Source: Candidatus Blautia intestinavium (GTDB lineage: Bacteria; Bacillota; Clostridia; Lachnospirales; Lachnospiraceae). Taken from it: a DNA stretch of 64,000 bases. A program made the position numbers and the translations under genes. Under the pieces are notes generated by a model, which was not told the origin of the DNA, did not search any database, and saw only the letters and a program-made list of their open reading frames with translations. The stretch is from NCBI GenBank assembly GCA_019113745.1, contig DXGV01000036.1:1-64000 (forward strand), in the 5' to 3' direction. Numbering within the stretch: position 1 is the first letter of the stretch; each line of letters begins with the position of its first letter. Below are positions 32,094-42,125 of this stretch, in pieces.

Positions 32094-34670
32094 ATGAACG
32101 TGTTTTCAAAAGTATTCGGGACGCACAGCCAGCGTGAAGTAAAGCGTATCATGCCGCTGGTGGAAAAGACAGAATCTCTGCGCCCGGAGATGCAGAAATT
32201 AACGGATGAAGAGCTGAGAGAAAAAACAAGAGAATATAAGAAGCGTCTGGCTGAAGGGGAAACTCTGGATGATCTTCTGCCGGAGGCGTTTGCAACAGTA
32301 CGCGAGGCGGCAAGACGTGTTCTTGGCATGGAGCATTACCGTGTGCAGATCATCGGCGGTATTATCCTTCATCAGGGTCGTATTGCAGAGATGAAGACAG
32401 GCGAAGGTAAGACGCTGGTGTCCACCCTTCCCGCATATCTGAACGCCCTGGAAGGCCGCGGCGTGCATATCGTAACCGTCAACGACTATCTGGCAAAGCG
32501 TGACGCTGAGTGGATGGGAAAGGTTCATGAATTCCTGGGTCTGACGGTAGGCGTAGTACTTAATGAAATGAAGCCGGAGGAGCGCCGCGCGGCATACGGC
32601 TGCGACATTACTTATGTGACAAACAATGAGCTGGGATTCGATTATCTTCGTGATAATATGGTTATCTACAAAGAACAGCTTGTACAGAGAGAACTTCACT
32701 ACTGTATCATCGACGAGGTGGACTCCGTTCTCATTGACGAGGCCCGTACCCCTCTGATCATTTCCGGCCAGAGCGGTAAATCCACCAAGCTATATGAGGT
32801 CTGCGATATTCTGGCCCAGCAGCTTGAGCGGGGCGAGGCCAGCCATGAGATGACAAAGATGGCGGCCATCATGGGCGAAGAGGTTGTGGAGACAGGAGAC
32901 TTCGTTGTCAATGAAAAGGATAAGATCGTCAATCTGACCGAACAGGGCGTCAAGAAAGTGGAGGATTTCTTCCACATCGAGAACCTTGCCGATCCGGAGA
33001 ATCTGGAGATCCAGCACAACATCATCCTTGCTCTGCGCGCCCATAATCTGATGCATAAGGATCAGGACTATGTGGTTAAGGATGATGAGATCCTTATCGT
33101 TGATGAATTTACCGGCCGCATCATGCCAGGCCGCCGTTATTCCGACGGACTTCATCAGGCCATCGAGGCTAAGGAGCATGTGAAGGTAAAAAGAGAAAGC
33201 AAGACGCTTGCTACGATTACCTTCCAGAACTTCTTCAATAAATACGACAAGAAGGGCGGTATGACAGGTACCGCGCTTACCGAGGAAAAAGAATTCCGTG
33301 ATATCTACGGAATGGACGTTGTGGAGATTCCCACAAACAAGCCGGTACAGCGTGTGGACCATGAAGACGCCGTTTACATGACAAAGAAAGAGAAATTCAA
33401 CGCCGTAGTCCAGGCTGTCAAGGAAGCCCATGACAAGCAGCAGCCCGTTCTGGTAGGTACGATCACCATTGAGACTTCCGAGCTGCTCAGCAAGATGCTC
33501 CGCCGGGAGGGTATCCCCCACAACGTGCTGAACGCCAAGTTCCATGAACTGGAGGCGGAGATCGTCGCTCAGGCAGGTCAGGCGGGTGCCGTTACCATCG
33601 CTACCAATATGGCGGGCCGTGGTACGGATATCAAGCTGGACGATGTGGCTAGAGAGGCCGGCGGTCTGAAGATCATCGGTACGGAGCGCCATGAATCCAG
33701 ACGTATCGACAATCAGCTCCGCGGACGTTCCGGACGTCAGGGAGATCCAGGTGAATCCCGTTTCTACATCTCTCTGGAGGACGACCTGATGCGTCTCTTC
33801 GGTTCCGAGCGTCTGATGAAGATATTCACTTCTCTGGGCGTTGCCGAGAACGAGCAGATCGAGCATAAAATGCTTTCCAACGCGATCCAGAAGGCTCAGG
33901 AGAAGATCGAGTTCAACAACTTCGGTATCCGTAAGAATCTTCTCGATTACGACCAGGTAAACAACGAACAGCGTGAGATCATCTACAAAGAGCGCCGTCA
34001 GGTACTTGACGGTGAGAATATGCGCGATTCCATCTACAAGATGATCACGGACATTGTGGACAACGCCGTTGACAGATGTCTTTCTGACGATGTGGATTCC
34101 TCAGAGTGGAATCTGGAGGAATTCAACTCTGTTCTGTTGCCCATCATTCCGCTGGCGCCGCTGACGCCTGAGAAGGTACAGAAGAAAAAGAAGAATGAGA
34201 TGAAGCACATCCTGAAAGAAGAGGCTGTGAAGCTCTACGAGGCTAAGGAAGCAGAGTTTCCGGAGCCGGAACAGCTTCGTGAACTGGAGCGCGTAGTTCT
34301 TTTGAAATGTATTGACAGCAAGTGGATGGATCATATTGACGATATGGAAATCCTCCGCCAGGGTATCGGCCTCGTAGGCTATGGACAGAGAGATCCGGTT
34401 GTGGAATACAAGATGAGCGCGTACGATATGTTCAATGAAATGACAAACGCGATTCAGGAGGATACAGTCCGGATGCTGTATCATGTTCATGTAGAACAGA
34501 AGATCGAGCGTGAGCAGGTTGCCAAGGTAACAGGAACCAATAAGGATGATTCAGCAGTGCGCAAGCCGGTTCAGCGAAAAGAAGAGAAGGTATATCCCAA
34601 CGATCCCTGTCCATGCGGAAGCGGCAAGAAATATAAACAGTGCTGCGGACGTAAGCTGATGAAAGCGTAA
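32094..34670 (+). CDS. secA: Preprotein translocase ATPase SecA
   Basis: An 858-residue motor that drives proteins through SecYEG. Visible in order: Walker A in [14 protein letters not shown], the NDYLAKRD and [14 protein letters not shown] motifs of the first nucleotide fold, [17 protein letters not shown] (Walker B), the preprotein cross-linking domain, the second fold with [13 protein letters not shown] and [10 protein letters not shown], the helical scaffold and the C-terminal zinc site [17 protein letters not shown]. Codon choice differs from its neighbours (more C-ending codons), as expected of a highly expressed gene. It stands alone with its own promoter and terminator; prfB, adjacent to secA in many Firmicutes, is 16 kb away. 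Confidence 0.98.
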   Translation: MNVFSKVFGTHSQREVKRIMPLVEKTESLRPEMQKLTDEELREKTREYKKRLAEGETLDDLLPEAFATVREAARRVLGMEHYRVQIIGGIILHQGRIAEMKTGEGKTLVSTLPAYLNALEGRGVHIVTVNDYLAKRDAEWMGKVHEFLGLTVGVVLNEMKPEERRAAYGCDITYVTNNELGFDYLRDNMVIYKEQLVQRELHYCIIDEVDSVLIDEARTPLIISGQSGKSTKLYEVCDILAQQLERGEASHEMTKMAAIMGEEVVETGDFVVNEKDKIVNLTEQGVKKVEDFFHIENLADPENLEIQHNIILALRAHNLMHKDQDYVVKDDEILIVDEFTGRIMPGRRYSDGLHQAIEAKEHVKVKRESKTLATITFQNFFNKYDKKGGMTGTALTEEKEFRDIYGMDVVEIPTNKPVQRVDHEDAVYMTKKEKFNAVVQAVKEAHDKQQPVLVGTITIETSELLSKMLRREGIPHNVLNAKFHELEAEIVAQAGQAGAVTIATNMAGRGTDIKLDDVAREAGGLKIIGTERHESRRIDNQLRGRSGRQGDPGESRFYISLEDDLMRLFGSERLMKIFTSLGVAENEQIEHKMLSNAIQKAQEKIEFNNFGIRKNLLDYDQVNNEQREIIYKERRQVLDGENMRDSIYKMITDIVDNAVDRCLSDDVDSSEWNLEEFNSVLLPIIPLAPLTPEKVQKKKKNEMKHILKEEAVKLYEAKEAEFPEPEQLRELERVVLLKCIDSKWMDHIDDMEILRQGIGLVGYGQRDPVVEYKMSAYDMFNEMTNAIQEDTVRMLYHVHVEQKIEREQVAKVTGTNKDDSAVRKPVQRKEEKVYPNDPCPCGSGKKYKQCCGRKLMKA

Positions 34671-34707
34671 GGCGGAGCAGGAAGATCAGATAAAACAGAC
34701 AATAAAG

Positions 34708-34749
34708 AAAACCGGATGGTTTCCAGCTAAGGAAGTCATCCGGTTTTTT
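34708..34749 (+). terminator. secA terminator
   Basis: AAAACCGGATG pairs with CATCCGGTTTT, with an inner TTCC/GGAA pair, and ends in a run of six T residues. Confidence 0.92.
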
Positions 34750-34833
34750 GTGGTGGTGCGCCTGGCGGGCAGCCGCCATGCCCGCATGAGCGGATATTTG
34801 CCGTGAGCTGCCTGGGTATCATATGGGCAGATA

Positions 34834-35370
34834 TCAGAAGAATTTCGTGATTTCCTCAATCTCTCTGCGCTTCGGCCGCGCGGGTTCCTCGCCGGCTTTT
34901 CCAATGGCGATCACTGAGACGATGATCTCCTCCTGTGGGATACCGAGAAGTTTTCGGATACTGTCGGCGTCGCGGATACCCATGATCAGGGTCGCGTAGC
35001 CAAGTTCCTCTGCTTTCAGTATAAGGTTCTCATTCTGCAGGCCGAGATCATAGCAGCCCCAGCCGTTGCCCAGCTCGTTGTCAGGTGTTCCGTCCTTCTG
35101 GAATCCGGCTCTGTCCCGGACAAAAGTGGTGATAATGAGCGCGGCGTTCTGAGATTTGCTGCGGTTCATTTCCGGAAGACATTCTTCCCGGAAGCGGTTC
35201 ACCATATCTTCAGAGAGAATGCAGTAATAGCGTCCGGTCTGAGAGTTCTTCCAGGAGGGCGCTTCCTGGGCGGCCCTGACAATGGTGAGAATATCATCTC
35301 TGGATACTCTGCCGTCTGCGCTGTATTTGCGTACGCTTCTTCTTGTTTCAATCAGTTTCTGAAATTCCAT
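34834..35370 (-). CDS. Nitroreductase-family flavoprotein
   Basis: A 178-residue FMN-dependent oxidoreductase. The N-terminus MEFQKLIETRRSVRKYSADGRVSRDDIL supplies the phosphate-binding arginines, APSWKNSQTGRYY and the GWGCYDLGLQNENLILKAEELGYATLIMGIRDAD stretch are family hallmarks, and the C-terminus ends PKRREIEEITKFF. Substrates could be nitroaromatics or quinones. It is expressed alone. Confidence 0.9.
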   Translation of the reverse strand: MEFQKLIETRRSVRKYSADGRVSRDDILTIVRAAQEAPSWKNSQTGRYYCILSEDMVNRFREECLPEMNRSKSQNAALIITTFVRDRAGFQKDGTPDNELGNGWGCYDLGLQNENLILKAEELGYATLIMGIRDADSIRKLLGIPQEEIIVSVIAIGKAGEEPARPKRREIEEITKFF

Positions 35371-35459
35371 GACAGATCCTCCTCGCTTTCTGCTGTGATT
35401 TTGTCTGAATAATTATGACATTATTTCGGGGGAAATGCAATGAAGAATGAGGAATCATT

Positions 35460-36287
35460 TTACGCCTGTGAAGGCGGCGCCCCGAACCGTTTCTTGTAGG
35501 CACGGACGAAGGTGGTATAATCCTTAAATCCGCTCTGAGAGGCAGCCTTGATCACAGGTATGTTCTGGTTGATCAGGGAGCGCGCCATGAGAAGCCGCTT
35601 GCTGACGATATAGTTATGGATGGTGTATCCGGTCTCTTCTTTGAACTTGCGCATCATATGGTATTTGCTGAAGAAAAAACGATCCGCGAGACTGTCGATA
35701 GACAGATCTTCGTTCAGATGCCGGTTGATATGCCGCAGAAGCTCCTCCACCTGGGAATCGGAAGAGTAAGACTTCCGGTCGTTGATATACTGTTTTTCCA
35801 GAAAAATGCGGTTAATGTGTATCATGAACTGGGTAAAGAGAGCGTCTTTGAGAAGACTGTCTCCAAAACCGTTTTGTGTCAGCGCATTCTCCAGTTCAAA
35901 AAGAAGATCCTTGAGATGTTCCTGCAGGCCGGCGTCCAGACGGATAAGACTGAAACTCCGGTCTGCGGATTTCTGGAAGCAGGCGTTCAGAAGCGGTTCG
36001 CGGATATCCTCCCGTATCCAGAGGATAAACCGTTCGTAGGGAAGAGAAAAATCAATCTCCGGTTTGTGGATCGCCCCGCGGCTGACCAGCAGGATATCCC
36101 AGGGGTTCAGGTGATAGGTTTTCCCTTCAATGTGATAGCTGACTTTCCCGGAAAGAAATACGATCACTTTGTGAAAATCATGATAGTGGTATTTGTATTC
36201 TTTCGGCGTCTGGTCTTTGATGTGAAACAGGCGGAAATCTTCGTTCAGATATCCTGTTTTTTCCCGTGACTGGAAAGAACTGCTCAT
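35460..36287 (-). CDS. AraC-family regulator (second of a coupled pair)
   Basis: A 275-residue regulator with an N-terminal cupin sensor (HYHDFHKVIVFLSGKVSYHIEGKTY, then LNPWDILLVSRGAIHKP) and C-terminal double helix-turn-helix (SIDSLADRFFFSKYHMMRKFKEETG and VIKAASQSGFKDYTTFVRAYKK). The start at 36287 overlaps the stop of the preceding AraC gene by 4 bases; the longer frame would lie inside that gene. It may form a heteromeric or cascaded control with its partner, but targets are unknown. Confidence 0.88.
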   Translation of the reverse strand: MSSSFQSREKTGYLNEDFRLFHIKDQTPKEYKYHYHDFHKVIVFLSGKVSYHIEGKTYHLNPWDILLVSRGAIHKPEIDFSLPYERFILWIREDIREPLLNACFQKSADRSFSLIRLDAGLQEHLKDLLFELENALTQNGFGDSLLKDALFTQFMIHINRIFLEKQYINDRKSYSSDSQVEELLRHINRHLNEDLSIDSLADRFFFSKYHMMRKFKEETGYTIHNYIVSKRLLMARSLINQNIPVIKAASQSGFKDYTTFVRAYKKRFGAPPSQA

Positions 36288-37198
36288 AACTTTTTTTCCC
36301 TCTTTTTCGTACTGTTGTTTCTGTATTCCCGTGGAGTACATCGGTAAAAACGTTTGAATGTTTTTGCGAAATTGCTTGGACTGTCGAAACCGCAGCCGGA
36401 GGCAATTTCGGAAATACTGCTGGAAGGATCTGAGAGCAGCAACTCCGCACCCTGCATGATCCGGTATTTTAATAAATACTGTACAGGAGAAACCTGGAGC
36501 ATTTTTTTAAAACAGCGCAGACATTCCCGCTCGCTGATATCCGCAGCGCCGGAAATATCAGGCAGCGATATATTGTCGGCAAAATTTTTGTGAATATAGT
36601 CCAGCATTTTTCGTATGCGGAGATTGTTATGGTCTAAAGCCGCAGTCTTTGCGTCCATGAGAGGTTCGAACTTCTTATAAAGATAGAAACAGATGCGGGA
36701 AAGATTCTCACGGACTGTAAATTCAAAACCGCAGCTGTCATTTGCAATAGCTTCAAAGGCTGTTTTAAACCAGGCGGAAATCATTTCTTTATCAGCGCTA
36801 TTTATCTGACAGTCGGTGAAGGCACGGCAGGACAAAAGCGGCTGGATATATTTTGTGGAAAAAGCAGACTCCTGATTCCCGGTAATCAGTAACGGGCTGA
36901 AAACAAGAGAACACAGTGTGCCTTCAGGGGAAGCGGAGGCAAAATGAAGAGTATTGGCGTTGATTGCCGCCAGATCGCCTTCATTTAGAACAAAGGAAGA
37001 CTCAGATGTTTTTACCTGCATCCTTCCATGGGAGATATAGATAAGCTCAATTTCTTCATGCCAGTGCCAGGGAATGATATCTTCTGTTCTTGCAAGGTGG
37101 TGTGAAGAATAGCCGGCGCAGGGAAAGTCAAGACTTCCGTGAGGCTGAAGTTCTTTTGCCACTCTGTTCAGGTTCAATCCACATTTCTGCAGCGCCAT
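36284..37198 (-). CDS. AraC-family regulator (first of a coupled pair)
   Basis: A 304-residue regulator with a cupin sensor containing WHWHEEIELIYISHGRMQV and an EGDLAAINANTLHFA loop, and a C-terminal DNA-binding domain (ISLPDISGAADISERECLRCFKK and SISEIASGCGFDSPSNFAKTFKRFYRCTPREYR). It is divergent from the PHP-domain gene by 119 bases, so it may control that gene. Its stop overlaps the second AraC gene. Confidence 0.88.
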   Translation of the reverse strand: MALQKCGLNLNRVAKELQPHGSLDFPCAGYSSHHLARTEDIIPWHWHEEIELIYISHGRMQVKTSESSFVLNEGDLAAINANTLHFASASPEGTLCSLVFSPLLITGNQESAFSTKYIQPLLSCRAFTDCQINSADKEMISAWFKTAFEAIANDSCGFEFTVRENLSRICFYLYKKFEPLMDAKTAALDHNNLRIRKMLDYIHKNFADNISLPDISGAADISERECLRCFKKMLQVSPVQYLLKYRIMQGAELLLSDPSSSISEIASGCGFDSPSNFAKTFKRFYRCTPREYRNNSTKKREKKL

Positions 37199-37317
37199 AA
37201 AAAACGTCCCCTTTCTTCTTGTGTCGGCGGTTTTGTTTTATTATATGGCTAAATATGGATTGTTTCAAGTACTGTTTGACGGTATTCTATTAATACGAGA
37301 AGGGAGGCGCACAGGAT

Positions 37318-38241
37318 ATGATTGACCTGCATCTGCACAGTCAGTATAGCGAAGACGGGGAATATTCTCCGGAAGAATTAGTAAGGCAATGTTATCAAAA
37401 AGGAGTCCGCATACTGTCAATTACAGATCATAATTGTGCGAGAGCCAATGAGGCGGCTTTAAAAGCTGCAAAGAGAAAAGATATGGATTATATTCCCGGA
37501 ATTGAAATAGATTGTGTGCATACCGGAAATAATCTTCATATTCTGGGATACGACATTGATTTTCACAGCCCTGATTTTCAAAAACTTGAGGCCTACGTCA
37601 ATGAACAAAACCTTCGTGTTTCTCTGGAAACTCTTGAAAAGACGCAGACTTTGGGATTCCACATAACAGAAGGCGATATGTGGGCTCTGTCGAAGGACAG
37701 ATATTGGAAAGAAGCCTGGACAGGAGAAATGTTTGCAGAGGTTTTGCTGGAAAAGCCGGAATATGCAGATCATCCTATTTTACAGCCTTATCGTCCGGGA
37801 GGAAAACGTGGCGGCAATCCTTTACTGAATTTTTATTGGGACTATTATTCACAGGGAAAATGCTGTTATGTTCCGAGAAATTATCCGACAGCAGAGAAAA
37901 TTATAGATGTTATTCACCGTAATCATGGTATTGCCGTTCTGGCGCATCCGGGGCTCAGCTTAAGAGGAAGGGAAAATTTGCTTGACGATATTCTGGAGCT
38001 TGGAATAGATGGAGTGGAAGCGTTCAGCAGCTATCATACATCTGCGCAGACAGACTATTTTGTCCGGTATGCAAAGGAAAAGAAACGGATTATTACCTGT
38101 GGAAGTGATTTTCATGGAAAAATAAAACCTTTGATAGAAATTGGACAGCATCATTGCTCCATGCCGGATGAAGAATTATATGAACGGACAGAAAGAGTAC
38201 TGGAAAGAGGATTAAAAACACGTTACATCTCTCCGAAATAA
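37318..38241 (+). CDS. PHP-domain phosphoesterase
   Basis: A 307-residue metal-dependent phosphoesterase of the polymerase/histidinol-phosphatase fold. Metal-binding motifs: MIDLHLHSQYSEDGEY, SITDHNCA, PGIEID, LAHPGLSLRG and the terminal TCGSDFHGK. It probably hydrolyses a small phosphate ester or nucleotide. GGGAGG is nine bases before the ATG. It starts the AT-richer island and lies 98 bases upstream of the first lacI gene, which has its own promoter, so membership in the catabolic system is plausible but unproven. Confidence 0.87.
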   Translation: MIDLHLHSQYSEDGEYSPEELVRQCYQKGVRILSITDHNCARANEAALKAAKRKDMDYIPGIEIDCVHTGNNLHILGYDIDFHSPDFQKLEAYVNEQNLRVSLETLEKTQTLGFHITEGDMWALSKDRYWKEAWTGEMFAEVLLEKPEYADHPILQPYRPGGKRGGNPLLNFYWDYYSQGKCCYVPRNYPTAEKIIDVIHRNHGIAVLAHPGLSLRGRENLLDDILELGIDGVEAFSSYHTSAQTDYFVRYAKEKKRIITCGSDFHGKIKPLIEIGQHHCSMPDEELYERTERVLERGLKTRYISPK

Positions 38242-38277
38242 TAAATGAAGATAAAGTTTATTTTCATAGGAGCCAAA

Positions 38278-38306
38278 TTGACATATAAAAAAGACGCCAA
38301 TATAAT
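38278..38306 (+). promoter_or_regulatory. Consensus promoter of the first lacI-type gene
   Basis: TTGACA (38278-38283) and TATAAT (38301-38306) are both perfect and spaced by 17 bases, 34 bases before the ATG. No palindrome overlaps it, so this regulator gene may be constitutive. Confidence 0.88.
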
Positions 38307-38339
38307 AGATATAGAAAGCAAACAAGGAGAGGAACAGAC

Positions 38340-39395
38340 ATGGCTACAATGACAGATGTTGCAAAGGCGGCAAAGGTTTCAGTAATGACCGTGTCGCGGG
38401 TTTTGAATAATAGCGGCTATGTGAAAAAAGAAACAAGAGAGGCAATAGAAAAGGCAATCGAAGAATTGGGGTATCGTCCGAATCTGGTGGCTAAAAGTCT
38501 GGTGACGGGAAGAAGCAGGCTGATTGCGTATGTTCTCTCTGATATTAGTGATCCTTTTTACGGAAGCGTCTGTAAGGGGGTAGAAAATGTTTGTTTTGCC
38601 AATGGATATACAGCTTTGATTTGTAATGCAAATACACCGAACAGCATTCATACATATATAGACCGGATTATAGACCGGAAATTAGACGGAGTAATTTTTC
38701 ATCACATGGCAGTGACAAAGGAACAAGTGCAGATACTGGAGGAAAATGGGATAAGATGTGTGACTGTAGATAATGAAATTCAGCTTGATAATATAAGCAG
38801 TGTAGACAGTGATGATTATATGGGAGCTGTAAAAGCTGTCCGTTTTCTGAAAGAATGTGGATATGAAAATATAGGGTGTATTTGTGGAGAAGATAACCAC
38901 TTAGATGATGCAAGGAAGTCTTACCTGGAAAAATATCAACATAAAATATGGGAGGATCGTACTCGTGGATATATTAAGGGGATGAAAGACAATAAGATGA
39001 TTCCAGCAGAAATATTCTATGGACGGGGATCGGCAGATATGCAGACAAGCGCAGAAAGCGGAAAGAAAATCGCTTTGGAAATTATGAAAGCAGGAAAAAA
39101 CATAGATGCATTGTACTGTCAGAGCGATATAATTGCCTCAGGTGTAGTAAATGCTTTTTACCGGCAACATCTTCTGGATACGCCTATAGGAATAATAGGA
39201 CATGATGGGTTGGATATGTGTTGTCTGTTTTATCCTCGTATTACAACTGTGGTACAGCCGAAGTATGAGATGGGAATGGAGGCGGCTGAACTGCTTCTAA
39301 AAAAAATTACAGATCCAGACAGTATGCCAGAACATAAAGTTATAGAGAGTCATATATTTGTTGGTGATACAGCGTGTAAATGTAATAAAAATTAA
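38340..39395 (+). CDS. LacI-family repressor 1 of the catabolic island
   Basis: A 351-residue repressor: helix-turn-helix MTDVAKAAKVSVMTVSRVLNNSGYVKKETR, hinge helix region (LVAKSLVTGR), then a periplasmic-binding-protein-like sensor (AYVLSDISDPFYGSVCKGVE, GIIGHDGLDMCCLFYPRITTVVQP). The sensor belongs to the sugar-type group. The operator TGTTAACGTTAACA, with the central CG usual for this recognition helix, lies at the following M24 promoter and is the likely target. Base composition is clearly more AT-rich than the flanking core genes. Confidence 0.92.
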   Translation: MATMTDVAKAAKVSVMTVSRVLNNSGYVKKETREAIEKAIEELGYRPNLVAKSLVTGRSRLIAYVLSDISDPFYGSVCKGVENVCFANGYTALICNANTPNSIHTYIDRIIDRKLDGVIFHHMAVTKEQVQILEENGIRCVTVDNEIQLDNISSVDSDDYMGAVKAVRFLKECGYENIGCICGEDNHLDDARKSYLEKYQHKIWEDRTRGYIKGMKDNKMIPAEIFYGRGSADMQTSAESGKKIALEIMKAGKNIDALYCQSDIIASGVVNAFYRQHLLDTPIGIIGHDGLDMCCLFYPRITTVVQPKYEMGMEAAELLLKKITDPDSMPEHKVIESHIFVGDTACKCNKN

Positions 39396-39432
39396 AAAAA
39401 TTAAAGAGCGTCACTTTTGCGAATAAAATAGA

Positions 39433-39576
39433 TTGACAAAAATAAAATAATAGGATAATATTAAGATAAAGATGTTAACGATAACATAAAAGAAACTAAA
39501 TAACATGTGAAGAAGTAAAAAAGAATGAGAGGTAAAACTCTCGTCTATTTTTACCATAATATGTTAACGTTAACAT
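39433..39576 (+). promoter_or_regulatory. Promoter and paired operators of the first M24 gene
   Basis: TTGACA (39433-39438) and TAATAT (39456-39461) are spaced by 17 bases. Operator one, ATGTTAACGATAACAT (39472-39487, one mismatch), covers the start-site region. Operator two, ATGTTAACGTTAACAT (39561-39576), is a perfect 16-base palindrome 89 bases further on, close to whole helical turns, so looping by a tetrameric repressor is possible. The LacI gene just upstream is the likely source. Confidence 0.78.
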
Positions 39577-39631
39577 CAAAGGCGCCTTTTATTGTGTTAC
39601 TAATAAAAATAAGTTTAAAAAGGAGAATGGT

Positions 39632-40807
39632 ATGAAAGATATCGGTATTCCGAAATATGAATTTGAAGAGAGAATAAGGAAAATTAGAGAAAAAATGAAC
39701 CAGAGAGCGCTGGACGCTGTATTTGTTTATGGAGATGAATACAGAAAGGAAAATCTAAGATATGTATCGAATTACTGGCCTATTTTTGAGCGGGGCGGAA
39801 TGCTGTTGGGGCTGAATGGAGATCCAATTGTTTTGTGTGCTCCAGAAGGGGAAAAAGTAGCAAGGGAAATGAGTGCATGGGAAGATATCCGTCTGCTTCC
39901 GGATTTTCTTTGTGTAACAGTACCGGATGAAATTGAATATCCATATGCACACTATACCAGTTTTAAAAAGCTGGCGAAGGAGCTTGGCAATGTAAATAGA
40001 TTGGGAATTGCAGGTTTGGATGCCATGCCAAAAGGTCTGTTTGATATTATTTCGGAAGCTTTTTCCTGTGAGACGGAGGATATTAACGATATTCTGTATG
40101 AACTTCGACGGACAAAAAGCAACAATGAAATTGCCTGCCTAGAGGAAGCTGCCAGAATTGCAGACGAGAGTATGAAGGCTGTTATGGAAGCGGATCTGAT
40201 TGGAAAGACAGAAAGGCAAGCCTGCGGCATTGCGGAGGGAACTGCCAGAAAGGAGGGGGCAGAGCATATCATATTCACTGTTTTTGGTTCAGGTGAAAGA
40301 ACAAACACAATTGTTGGAAGGCCATCTGAAAAGATCATTGAGGACGGAGACATGATTATGCTGGCTTTAGCTGTTCAATATGAAGGATATGTCGCCACAT
40401 GTGAAGCGCCATTTGCAGTAGGAAATATAAGTAAAGAGACAAGGCGTGTGCTTGATGTGCTTATAAAGGCAAGCGCTGCAGGAATCCCGTACTTAAAACC
40501 CGGGGTAAAAATGAAGACATTTGTGAAAGCGATCCGTCAGTATTTCAGAAATGAAGGTTTGGAAGAATATGACGTATATCCACCTCTCCATGGTATCGGA
40601 TGCGCGGAAGCAGAAAGCCCTTATCCGGATGAAAATACAGAGCAGGTTTTTGAAGTTGGGATGACAGTGAATACAGATATCAGTCTTTTTGGCTTGCCGG
40701 GAGGTTCCTGCAGAATCGAAGAAGGATTTGTTATTACAGAAAAAGGGGCAAGAACTTTGTCCCCATTTGTTAGAAAATATTGCGAAGAATGGATGAAAAA
40801 TAAATAA
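39632..40807 (+). CDS. M24 pita-bread-fold protein 1, metal ligands replaced
   Basis: A 391-residue member of the M24 (Xaa-Pro aminopeptidase/creatinase) family: N-terminal creatinase-like domain (residues 1-155) and C-terminal pita-bread domain (from about 160). Three of the five canonical metal ligands (Asp, Asp, His, Glu, Glu) differ: A245 and T256 replace the two Asp, H320 is kept, D349 stands for the first Glu, E363 is kept. E258, in GYVATCEAP, falls where creatinase has a catalytic Glu. It is thus probably a metal-independent C-N hydrolase or a binding protein, not a peptidase. AAGGAG is seven bases before the ATG. A paralogue is at 47537. Confidence 0.85.
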   Translation: MKDIGIPKYEFEERIRKIREKMNQRALDAVFVYGDEYRKENLRYVSNYWPIFERGGMLLGLNGDPIVLCAPEGEKVAREMSAWEDIRLLPDFLCVTVPDEIEYPYAHYTSFKKLAKELGNVNRLGIAGLDAMPKGLFDIISEAFSCETEDINDILYELRRTKSNNEIACLEEAARIADESMKAVMEADLIGKTERQACGIAEGTARKEGAEHIIFTVFGSGERTNTIVGRPSEKIIEDGDMIMLALAVQYEGYVATCEAPFAVGNISKETRRVLDVLIKASAAGIPYLKPGVKMKTFVKAIRQYFRNEGLEEYDVYPPLHGIGCAEAESPYPDENTEQVFEVGMTVNTDISLFGLPGGSCRIEEGFVITEKGARTLSPFVRKYCEEWMKNK

Positions 40808-40832
40808 AAGATAAGATTTTTCAAGAAAAACC

Positions 40833-40881
40833 TTGAATTATATACTCGAGTATAGTATAATCAGAAATATACTCGAGTACA
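40833..40881 (+). promoter_or_regulatory. Promoter and two operators of the importer operon
   Basis: TTGAAT (40833-40838) and TATAAT (40856-40861) are spaced by 17 bases. A perfect palindrome TATACTCGAGTATA (40841-40854) fills the spacer, and a second copy, TATACTCGAGTACA (40868-40881), lies at the start-site region 27 bases downstream. The same palindrome recurs at the second M24 gene. This is a classical steric-repression layout for a LacI-type protein. Confidence 0.85.
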
Positions 40882-40983
40882 TAATGAACGTATACATTTA
40901 TAACGAAAGGAGGTACCAAAAGAAAAGACACAGGTAGAAAGATAACTGCAAATTATAAAATGAACAGAAAGGAGAAGAGTAAC

Positions 40984-42012
40984 ATGAAAAAAAGAACAGT
41001 TACATGGATAATGGCATCTCTTATGGTACTGGCAGGTATGCCGGCTCAGATAGTACTTGCTGAGGAATCAGAGCTCACGGATTTTACGATTGGGTATGCT
41101 GGCCTGGATGAATCGCAGGAACATCTTGTACCGGTGGGAGAAAATATCGAAAAAGTAGCGGCAGAAAAGAGCGAAGAGCTGGGAATCGATATTAAAGTGG
41201 TCAAGGTTGATAATGCCGGAGATGGAGCTAAGGCAGTTGAGAATGTAGACAATTTAATTCTTCAGGGAATTGATGTACTGGTGGAATTTAATTCAGATGC
41301 TGCAGTGAATGATACAATATGGCAAAAGTGCCAGGATGCAGATATTCCTGTCATTGCTGTAGATATCCCGGTAGGAGACGCTCCATATATGGGCGCGAAT
41401 AATGAGTTGGCAGGACAGCTTTGCGGTGAAGCGCTGGCAAACCTGGCAAATGAGGAATGGGACGGACAGATTGATGCGATCCTTTTTGAACATACACCGG
41501 AAGCTGGAGAAACTGTACAGATCCGTATGGACAGCATCTGGGATGGATTGGCTGAAAATACAGATTATACACGAGAAGAACTGGAAGCAATGACAACGAC
41601 AGTATCTATGGATGACGATGCTATCCTCGCACAGCAGTTATGTGCGGATTTCCTGACGGCAAATCCTGATAAAACTCACATTTTAATCGGATCTATCAAT
41701 GATATAGGCGCGCAGGGAGCCTTTGCGGCAGTTCAGGCAGCAGGCCGGGAGGATGACGTATTTATCGTAAATCATGGCGTATCCGTTTCTACCAGAGAAA
41801 ATCTTTATAATCAGGAAAACAGTGGTGAGACAAACTGTTGGAGAGGCGGAGTTTCTTATTTTCTTGAGCGATATGGCGAATATATCGTGCCTGGATGCAT
41901 TGAACTTGTGCAGGGGAAAACACCTGACGCAGAAAGCCTTTTGATGGATCATATCTATATTGATGTTAATAATATTGAAGAGTACTATCCGCAGAGCGAA
42001 TGGGCACAGTAA
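40984..42012 (+). CDS. Ribose-type ABC sugar-binding protein
   Basis: A 342-residue periplasmic-binding-protein type I (RbsB/LacI-like fold) with a signal peptide (MKKRTVTWIMASLMVLAGMP, cleavage near VLA). The mature N-terminus DFTIGYAGLDESQEH and repeated small-molecule-binding loops (VIAVDIPVGDAPYMGANNELAGQL, ILIGSINDIGAQGAFAAVQAAG) match the family. There is no lipobox Cys. ATG 40984 has AGGAG nine bases upstream. It is the substrate receptor of the importer completed by genes at 43177 and 44672; the ligand is unknown. Confidence 0.9.
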   Translation: MKKRTVTWIMASLMVLAGMPAQIVLAEESELTDFTIGYAGLDESQEHLVPVGENIEKVAAEKSEELGIDIKVVKVDNAGDGAKAVENVDNLILQGIDVLVEFNSDAAVNDTIWQKCQDADIPVIAVDIPVGDAPYMGANNELAGQLCGEALANLANEEWDGQIDAILFEHTPEAGETVQIRMDSIWDGLAENTDYTREELEAMTTTVSMDDDAILAQQLCADFLTANPDKTHILIGSINDIGAQGAFAAVQAAGREDDVFIVNHGVSVSTRENLYNQENSGETNCWRGGVSYFLERYGEYIVPGCIELVQGKTPDAESLLMDHIYIDVNNIEEYYPQSEWAQ

Positions 42013-42045
42013 TTTCTTTTCGTATAAAACATCAGTAAATTGATA

Positions 42046-42095
42046 AGCAAAGCGGACACTTAGATGAAGAAAAAGAGCAAGGTGTCTGCTTTGCT
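42046..42095 (+). terminator. Intra-operon hairpin after the binding-protein gene
   Basis: AGCAAAGCGGACACTT pairs with AAGGTGTCTGCTTTGCT (one wobble, one bulge) over a 17-base loop. Lacking a T-run, it probably stabilises the 3' end of the abundant binding-protein mRNA rather than ending transcription fully. Confidence 0.6.
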
Positions 42096-42125
42096 CATTT
42101 CTGAAAAAGAATTGGGGGAATTTAT

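Noticed and set aside
32790..33866. Minus-strand frame (358 codons) inside secA
   Set aside because: A codon-bias shadow of a highly expressed gene; similarly the frames at 53672-54895 (minus) and 14537-15553 (plus) are shadows of apgM and hcp.
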